Of a stretch of 64,000 nucleotides of DNA, positions 57,031 to 64,000 are shown in pieces. Origin of the DNA: Amorphophallus konjac (lineage: Eukaryota; Streptophyta; Magnoliopsida; Alismatales; Araceae); the NCBI GenBank assembly GCA_022559845.1, contig CM040121.1, positions 565,800,140 through 565,864,139 on the forward strand. Direction: 5' to 3'. Made by a program: the position numbers and the translations under genes. The notes under the pieces are model-generated. The model had not been told where the DNA came from and searched no databases. It saw nothing but the letters and a program-made list of their open reading frames with translations. Position 1 is the first letter of the stretch. Every line of letters begins with the position of its first letter.

Positions 57031-57039
57031 CACTACAAG

Positions 57040-57600
57040 AAAAATCGCGGATAGCGACCGACCTAGCGGTCGCTATTCAGTCGTAGATCGGTCGCAAATA
57101 TGCATTGCGACCGAACAGATACTATCTAGCGACCGAATATGTCGGTCGCTATATAATAGTCGCTATATAGCGACCGACATAATTCGGTCGCAGTATCAGT
57201 CGTTACCAGAGACCGATTATAATCGGTCGCCTGACCGGTCGCCAATAATTCGGTCGCCATTCAGTCTCTATTCGGTCGCTACATTTGTTGTATTTTAAAA
57301 AATAAAATTAACCTATCGGATTAAGTCGGTCTCAATTCGGTCGCTATTCGGTCTCGAATTATGTTGTATTTTTAAAAATAAAATTAACCTATCGGATTTA
57401 TTCGGTCTCAATTCGGTCGCCAGTCGGTCGCTAAATTTGTTGTATTTTTAAAAATAAAATTAACCTATCGGATTGATTCGGTGGCTAGTCGGTCGCCAGT
57501 CGGTCGCCAAGTATAATTATTTAATAAAAGAAATATAACGTATAGTCGCTATTCGGTCGCAATTCAGTCTCCATGCGGTCGCTAATTTTACATTATTTTT
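57040..57600. repeat. CACTA subterminal repeats
   Basis: Many direct and inverted copies of the motif TCGGTCGC / GCGACCGA, for example at 57052, 57067, 57090, 57108, 57134, 57168 and 57182, becoming sparser to about 57585. In En/Spm such subterminal motifs bind the TNPA protein. An AT-rich 60-70 bp unit with TTAACCTATCGGATT repeats three times (57298-57470). Confidence 0.85.
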
Positions 57601-57874
57601 TTTTAAAAATTTATTTAAACTGATAAATAAATTACCTGATAAATAACAAATTCATAACATAAATATAAAATCAACTACACAGACAACAATATCGACAAAT
57701 CTCAAATTCATCACATACAAACACCTGATAAATAACAATTTCATAAAACAATAATAAATCAACTACACGGATCACAATCTCCACGAACCTCAAATTACAC
57801 ACAATTAAAATAAAATCACAAATTAATCATACATCCATAATAATAAAATGACAACATACACAACTAAAATAAAA

Positions 57875-60800
57875 TCACAAATCCTCCACATATGTCTCAT
57901 CCTGGTCGTCGTCTCGTCCAACATCATCCTGGTCGTCGTCTCGTCCAACATCTCGCGACGGATGATCCTGTATATCATTTAAAAAAATTATAATCAAATC
58001 CTTAATAAAGAAATCAAGCATTAACAAGACTTAATAAAGAAATCAAGCATTAACAAGAGTATGCCAATAGTTTAAGCCAGCTCATTTTCATATATATAAA
58101 TACACACACACAATATAAGTTCAAATTTCATCTTGTATTTTAAAAATGAAGTTTGAGCGCCGAGCTCAAACCGGGCATCCGATTTGGATTCCGTCAGTTC
58201 TGACAAGTCACTTTCATCTCCCCGGTCGTATTGGAATGATCGGCACGGCCATCCGACCGGTATTTCAAATTTTAGACCCCCGGACCCGTCCTAACAGTTC
58301 ATTTGAACTAAGTGTATTTTAAAAATGAAGTTTGAGCGCCGAGCTCAAACCGGGCATCCGATTTGGATTCCGTCAGTTCTGACAAGTCACTTTCATCTCC
58401 CCGGTCGTATTGGAATGATCGGCACGGCCATCCGACCGGTATTTCAGATTTTAGAACCAAATGCCCCGTCCTAACAGTTCATTTGAACTAAGTGTATTTT
58501 AAAAATGAAGTTTGAGCGCCGAGCTCAAACCGGGCATCCGATTTGGATTCCGTCAGTTCTGACAAGTCACTTTCATCTCCCCGGTCGTATTGGAATGACC
58601 GGCACGGCCATCCGACCGGTATTTCAGATTTTAGACCCCCGGACCCGTCCTAACAGTTCATTTGAAATAAGTGTATTTTAAAAATGAAGTTTGAGCGCCG
58701 AGCTCAAACCGGGCATCCGATTTGGATTCCGTCAGTTCTGACAAGTCACTTTCATCTCCCCGGTCGTATTGGAATGACCGGCACGGCCATCCGACCGGTA
58801 TTTCAGATTTTAGAACCAAATGCATAAGTTGCTGCTTCTCGCTGCCTCCATTCAGGTTTGTTAATGTTTTCTTCTATGAATGGCATAACAAGAGGCACAA
58901 TGTCATCTCCCACGGTCCGTGCAACCAAACCCAAGCATGTTCCTCCAGCCATTGCAAGATTCCAAACTCCTTCATCCTGATCTTGGTCGTCTTCTTGCTT
59001 AAGGAGTGTCTCCAACAGCATAGGGACAAGCGCAGGTAGTGCCTGCTTGATAAAATAAAAGCAAGGGGTGTCAGAATCAGCAGAAAAATCCCCTCCATAT
59101 TCATCTAAGATGTCAATCTCTTCATCGCATATTGAGCTCCAGAATTCAATAGCTTGTAGAGCAACAGGTTCCTCATCTTCCCTCACAGCTTTTGCAGTGA
59201 TGTTAAATATGTCCTGCATATACGATGCAAGCTTCTCATAATACATGGAGGATATGGAGACCAAGCATTCGAATGCAGCCTGCCGTATCTTCACCTCAGG
59301 GGACAGAGTAGCTTCACAAATGACTCTCATGATATAATCCCTCTCCATATCATTCCCGAAGTTTGCCTGAGCAAATCCCAAAGAATTATGCAGAGCTCGA
59401 GTTGCAGCCAGCCTAACATCAATGTTTCCCTCAGAAGCACTCATGCCTTGAACAACCGCTGTCAATATCTTATTGACTTGCTCTTGATCAACTTCATCAG
59501 GGGAGACTTCTTCACACATGTAACCTAGGGTGTCCAAAGTTGCTTGCTTAACATCTGGCTGAAGTTGGTGAATATTTGACAAGAGAGAACTGATAAGTTC
59601 AGGCCATTGATTTTGAGGCAACTCAATACCAGCAATCTTTGCAACAACTTGAGATGCAGTAGATCTTGCATCAATCACCGGTGAAGAGAGAGTCTGTAGT
59701 AAACATCCTTTGACCTGGGCCCTAACAGTTACATCCAATGATAACCATCTCTGCACATGCTCAAATTTTCTGTGTTGCTCCTTTGCATCCAGGGCATTTT
59801 TGAGAATCAAGCCTGCCAATTTACGGCTAACAACAGGCTTGTCATTATTTGCTAATTCACTCGAAAGAGATAGCAAGAACCCAGTAACATTTTGATCCTG
59901 AAATTGTTTTAAACTTTCCTCAGCATGCTTGCGAACCGCTGAATCTATTGACTGTGCATTCAAAAGAACTTGGGTAACTTCCATAGCCATTTCTGTATGG
60001 TATCTTCTCCGCCTTTCCCTTGCAGGGATACGCCCCAATGGCGGCCGCCGCCGACTATATATAATATCCTTCACTTCTTGTAACTTATGACCTATGCTCC
60101 TTTGTATGAACTGCCCTTCCTTTGCTTAGAGGTGCTGTTCCTGGCTTCCTGCCATGACAGTTACCAGACTTTGGGGAGATCTTTTCACCTAAATTGGCAT
60201 ATTTTATTCATGTCTACATGTTACTTTCCTTATATTATTCTAGCTTTATGAATATTTATAGATCTGTATCCTCCCCCACTCAAGTGAATAGAATTTATAC
60301 ATATCTTTTCACTTTCAGTTCTAACCAAAATCTCTATACACCTATGGAAAATCCTGCAGAACAGTCTGCCTGTTGATTCTAATATCCAGAGGATAGGTGT
60401 AAGATGATATTTAGAGTTAAGAAAATGATATTTTCCCCTCCTCAATCTAAATTCTTATATTTTGTAAGATGATATTTAGAGTTAACAAATAGAAAATCAA
60501 TCAAATAAAATACTTACCGGAGGCTGCTGTGCAGGAGGTGCAGGAGGTGCTCTACTACTATCAATTCCCAAGGATGTGAGCATCTGGGAGACGGTCTGAG
60601 CGACGATGGTTGAGATATTCTGAGAGATATTCTGAGAGACGGTCTCGTTGACGATCTGCCTAAACATATCTGGAGTCATGGTCGGGGCGGCACTGGAAGA
60701 ACCATCTGGGGCTGCTGGTGTGGTAAATGGAGAGGTCGCATGTGAGACCGAACTCGAGCATGATGATAACACCCTAGTCGTGCCCAAGCTATGTCCAAAA

Positions 60801-62939
60801 CCATAAACATGTCCTTTCTTGGGTGCCCCAGATGCTGCAACCCAAATGGCAGGATCCAACTCTGGACGCTGACTGTCATCCCCGTACCTCTCATCCATTC
60901 GTCTACTATATGAGTCCTGCAAAAACCAAAAAAAAACAAAACCAAATTATTCTACAATTTAATCTTAAATGAAAACTATTAATGTATACACTTACCGCTA
61001 CCTCCCGAGCTTTCTCACTAATGTAAGCATTTGTCCCTTTCTTCTTATGAGTTCGATCAAAAAGTTCATGAAATTGAGCTGGCCGCTTTAACTGTGCTTC
61101 CTGTTATTCAAATAAATCACAGTTTCATAATAGAAACAAAAAATTTATATATGTAGAAGTGTACTTACTAATCTCGCTTTATGTGTTGCAAAGGAGACAG
61201 AGCCACCCGTGTGTAAATTCGCTTCAGGATGCGCTGCTCTGTTTTGCTTTGCTTTGTTTGAATTGGCATTCCATTTCTCCGCTTCCCAAATGTTGCACAG
61301 CTCTGTCCAATACTCCTTTCTCATCCACACAGGCCCATGCTCCTTCCATATGTTCTTATCAGTACTTGCACATGCTTTTTTTTGCATATCTTCGGGCATT
61401 GTACATAAGATGTTTGAAATTATCTCTTGCAGTAGCTGTCCATGCAAATCTAGCACGTAACTCATCTGAATGTTCTGTGAATCGATGATTCCTCTATATA
61501 TTAACAACAACAAAAATTTATATGTTACATAACAAAGTGGGTTAAAATAATAATTGAAAATGACTTAATATGATAAAATAAGATAAATACCAAGAACATA
61601 GAGAACAATAAATCCTGAACACCCATCGGAAAATCAGCAAAGCGATGGATGGGGCCTGGAAAATGTGCTTGAATTGTCTTTGTAATAAATTGTGATGCTT
61701 GGGCTGGCTCTATTTTATTCCTGAAATTAAAAATATTAATACCACAATGACGAATAAATAACAAAAATAATGCATTACGTACCCTTCATTTATCCACACT
61801 GCCCGCATCGTCTCATTACAACAGCCCTCCCCCTCATGATGACTCGCCTCGTCATCAGCACGTACTATACGAATTAAATAGTATAAATAAAACAAACTAT
61901 CAAAAAAACATAAATATGCAAATGAACATACCTGACTCAGCTGGGGGAGGTGTAGATCCACTCGCCATGTGTGATGGCGGTGCATAGGCCGTCAATGTAC
62001 CCGTTGTCAGTGGTAACGGTGCAGAGGCCGTGGGTCCTGTAAGGATAAGAATCAGATAACACAAAAACATAAAGAATTATTTTAAACAAATACTCAAATG
62101 AATTATACATGAAAGTATACATACCTACTACCGGTGGTAGCGGTGCATCCCTCGGTGGTAACGGTGCAGAGGTCGTGGGTCCTGTGAAAATAAGAATCAG
62201 ATAACACAAAAACATAAAGAATTATTTTAAACAAATACTCAAATGAATTATACATGAAAGTATACATACCTACTACCGGTGGTAGCGGTGCATCCCTCGG
62301 TGGTAACGGTGCAGAGGTCGTGGGTCCTGTGAAAATAAGAATCAGATAACACAAAAATATAAAGAATTATTTTCAACAAATACTACAATGCATTATACAT
62401 GAAAGTATACATACCTACTACCGGTGGTAGCGGTGCAGAGGTCGGTCGTAACGGTGTAGAGGTCGTGGGTCCTGTGAAAATAATAATCAGATAACACAAA
62501 TACATAATGAATTATTTTCAACAAATACTACAATGCATTATGAAGGGAAAGTATACATACCTACTACCGGTGGTAGCGGTGCAGAGGTCGGTGGTATATG
62601 TGCAGAGGTCGTGGGTCCTGTGAAAATAAGAATCAGATAACACAAAAACATAAAGAATTATTTTCAACAAATACTACAATGCATTATACATGAAAGTATA
62701 CATACCTACTACCGGTGGTAGCGGTGCAGAGGTCGGTCGTAACGGTGTAGAGGTCGTGGGTCCTGTGAAAATAATAATCAGATAACACAAATACATAATG
62801 AATTATTTTCAACAAATACTACAATGCATTATGAAGGGAAAGTATACATACCTACTACCGGTGGTGAAACGGAAGTAAATCTCCTCCCGCTACCCTCTCC
62901 CCTCCCACCTCTGGGAGTCCCACGCCGTCCTCGAACCAT
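57875..62939 (-). CDS. CACTA-encoded Transposase_24 (PTTA/TNPA-like) gene, 13 exons
   Basis: Model exons, minus strand: 62852-62939, 62706-62762, 62561-62617, 62415-62471, 62270-62326, 62125-62181, 61932-62036, 61783-61864, 61591-61720, 61169-61493, 60996-61100, 60518-60916, 57875-57967. All introns are GT-AG and phases agree throughout, about 536 residues. It starts MVRGRRGTPRGGRGEG, then five 57-nt exons coding a Pro-rich repeat (PTTSAPLPP...PPVV). The Transposase_24 core follows: RFAWTATARDNFKHLMY, GPVWMRKEYWTELCNIW, HTGGSVSFATHKARL and ELFDRTHKKKGT. A Gln/Ser-rich part and an acidic tail (GRDDDQD twice) end it. Exon 10 is one base too long: an A8 run (61376-61383) shifts the frame. The 2.55-kb last intron contains the importin fragment. 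The protein probably binds the subterminal repeats. Confidence 0.78.
58135..58820. repeat. Four tandem 180-bp repeats beside the importin fragment
   Basis: Four units with a period of 179-180 bp, each starting near GTATTTTAAAAATGAAG and containing GAGCGCCGAGCTCAAACCGG, CCCCGGTCGTATTGGAATGA and CCGACCGGTATTTCAGATTTTAGA. Units 1 and 3 end ACCCCCGGACCC; units 2 and 4 end ACCAAATGC. Unit 4 abuts the importin beta fragment directly. The region lies in the predicted last intron of the Transposase_24 gene. Confidence 0.93.
58803..59990 (-). pseudogene. KPNB1: Importin subunit beta-1, N-terminal half captured in a CACTA element
   Basis: Importin beta-1 carries cargo, usually through importin alpha, into the nucleus and is released by RanGTP. 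The fragment starts MAMEVTQVLLNAQSID (ATG 59988-59990). It has the importin-beta N-terminal region (ESLKQFQDQN, SRKLAGLILKNALDA, about residues 20-105) and HEAT repeats up to about residue 393 (QREAATYAFGS). There it ends at a 180-bp repeat, with a stop two codons later (58803). Plant importin beta-1 has about 870 residues, so over half is missing, including the C-terminal region that holds importin alpha. No stop or frameshift breaks the 393 codons. The frame is also open upstream to 60074, probably leader. It lies sense within the last intron of the transposon gene. No intron interrupts it. Confidence 0.9.
62100..62880 (-). repeat. Tandemly amplified mini-exon units (about 145 bp, five exons)
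   Basis: Five units with 144-146 bp spacing each hold a 57-nt exon (GACCCACGACCTC... to GGTAGTAG) with its own acceptor (TTTTCACAG) and donor (GTATGTATAC), plus an AT-rich intron of about 88 bp. Each exon adds 19 residues such as PTTSAPLPPRDAPLPPVV and keeps the phase. Exon and intron were duplicated together. Confidence 0.88.
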
Positions 62940-63091
62940 ATCTTCAACTGGTAATAAAATACATGCATATTCATCAAATAGTGAAAGAAAGAAAGTTACA
63001 GAGTATTAAAATTCCCAGATAAAATTGTATACCATTAATCAAACATTCTCCATTTCTTCTTCAGATGTTGGAGATATAACAAATTCAGCAT

Positions 63092-64000
63092 TCACATCTT
63101 CATTATCAGATTCTTAAATATCGACAGTCGCTCAGAGTGAACGGAGTCTCCCCCATCATCATTACGTGGTGGCCGAGTTCGACGAGTTTGTACCTCAGGT
63201 TCAAAGTACATTGAACAGAAATTTGATATTTCTTCCATAATGTACGCCTCGGCAATGGAACCCTCTACTTTTACCTTGTTGCGAACTTTCATTTTCAATT
63301 CATGCATACACCTACCAGAATGTTCATAAGATAATGAAAAACACATCACCATGTAATTGAATTATGAGGAGAAAATATATATATATTACCTCTCAAATGG
63401 ATACATCCATCTAAATTGTACTGGCCCTCCTACTTTAGCCTCATATGGTAAGTGTATAAGCAGGTGCTCCATTGAATCAAAGAATGATGGTGGAAATATC
63501 TTTTCCAATCTACAAACTGTCGTGATCACATTCTGTTCAATAGTTTCCACATCTTCATACCTGAGCTCTGATGCACATAAAATTTTGAAAAACTGACTTA
63601 ACTCAGTCACTGCTCCCCATATCGCCTTCGGCATCATATCACGAAATACAATAGGTAACAACCTCTGCATGAACACATGACAGTCATGACTTTTCATTCC
63701 ATATATTTTCCCCTCATTTGTATTCACGCAACGAGCAATGTTAGACACATAACCATCTGGAAATCTCAACTGTTTTAGCCAAGAGCATACTTCTTTAATC
63801 TGTGCAGCTCCAAGGGCGTAACTTGCTTTCGGTTTAACTGTTTTACCATTTCTATCAATAAGGTACAGTTCTGGACGTTTACAATGTATTTTCAAGTCTA
63901 AACGGGCATTCACATTATCCTTTGTTTTGCCTGTTATGTCCATAACAGTGTTGAACACATTATCAAAGACATTCTTCTCAACATGCATGACGTCGATGTT
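63092..64000 (-). CDS. CACTA TNP2-type transposase, partial
   Basis: TNP2 is the catalytic transposase of En/Spm elements. The first exon seen (63390 to beyond 64000) begins inside the tnp2 domain (NIDVMHVEKNVFDNVFNT at the edge). It passes into the DUF4218 region: MKSHDCHVFMQRLLPI, MPKAIWGAVTELSQFF, FPPSFFDSMEHLLIHLPYEA and QFRWMYPFER. A GT-AG intron (63312-63389) joins in phase to a second exon from 63311 (CMHELKMKVRNK, EGSIAEAYIMEE), which runs to a stop at 63092. Family members usually go on to a further conserved region (DUF4216) and a long C-terminus, neither of which follows. The gene therefore looks 3'-truncated, or is spliced on in a way I cannot see. The catalytic part is largely beyond the edge. 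Confidence 0.88.

Larger units (their letters stand above)
57031..64000 (-). mobile_element. CACTA (En/Spm) transposon, runs past the right edge
   Basis: The left terminus CACTACAAGAAAAAT at 57031 is a standard CACTA end, preceded by TTC (one side of the expected 3-bp duplication). Subterminal repeats of GGTCGC/GCGACC follow. Genes are on the minus strand in the usual order, TNP2 first (63092 to beyond 64000) and then a Transposase_24 gene (57875-62939), so 57031 is the 3' end. A fragment of host importin beta-1 lies within. The other end is not in the window. The TNP2 gene appears truncated and the second gene has a frameshift, so autonomy is doubtful. Confidence 0.9.

Noticed and set aside
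58803..60074. Intact host importin beta gene start with its normal promoter
   Set aside because: The coding region ends within a repeat and lies between CACTA terminus and CACTA genes; a functional host locus would continue for over 470 further codons.
41270..62880. Shared 57-bp length of the tandem array at 41.3-42.3 kb and of the CACTA mini-exons
   Set aside because: Sequences are unrelated and the second has a 145-bp genomic period; coincidence.

Overview
This is nuclear DNA of a seed plant, probably an angiosperm. I cannot place the species. The support is an intron-rich plant-type DGAT2 gene, an intron-containing elongator tRNA-Met gene, plant hAT, CACTA and Tekay-type Ty3/gypsy elements, and long AT-rich and GA-rich tracts. 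Only two genes look like intact host loci: DGAT2 (1655-6371, minus, nine exons with consistent phases) and tRNA-Met(CAT) (29339-29423). Almost everything else is transposon-derived, often nested.

Layout. (1) 1-7.7 kb: DGAT2 with a GA-rich leader, then AT-rich spacer. (2) 7738-24521: one hAT element with a perfect 8-bp target duplication. Its decayed transposase gene is split by a 9.7-kb Tekay-type LTR retrotransposon (10994-20698, perfect 5-bp duplication, LTRs about 1.5% different by eye). (3) 24.5-29.9 kb: spacer with microsatellites, a 97-bp tandem duplication and the tRNA gene. (4) 29925-38867: two minus-strand solo LTRs (29925-32153 and 35757-38867), a decayed minus-strand gypsy gag split by a 532-bp hAT MITE with a perfect 8-bp duplication, and a plus-strand LTR-like promoter region. 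(5) 35-50 kb: a diverged giant inverted repeat with different tandem arrays in its two arms, interrupted by a solo LTR and by a 6.8-kb gag-only (TR-GAG-like) LTR retrotransposon (42481-49238, perfect 5-bp duplication). (6) 49.8-54.7 kb: polypurine tract, GC-rich block and long minisatellite. (7) 56.3-64 kb: a plant-mobile-domain-like gene cut by the terminus of a CACTA element that runs off the right edge. That CACTA carries a TNP2 transposase gene, a 13-exon Transposase_24 (PTTA)-type gene that I could model with consistent phases, and a captured open fragment of host importin beta-1.

Most notable: the importin beta-1 N-terminal half (about 393 codons, no stops) lies in sense orientation inside the predicted last intron of the CACTA transposase gene. 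That same gene has five tandem 57-nt symmetric exons. Several LTRs with unrelated sequence carry arrays of short tandem hairpins. In the Tekay element all five gag stops are TAG where a CAG codon is plausible, while the 1147-codon pol frame is open.
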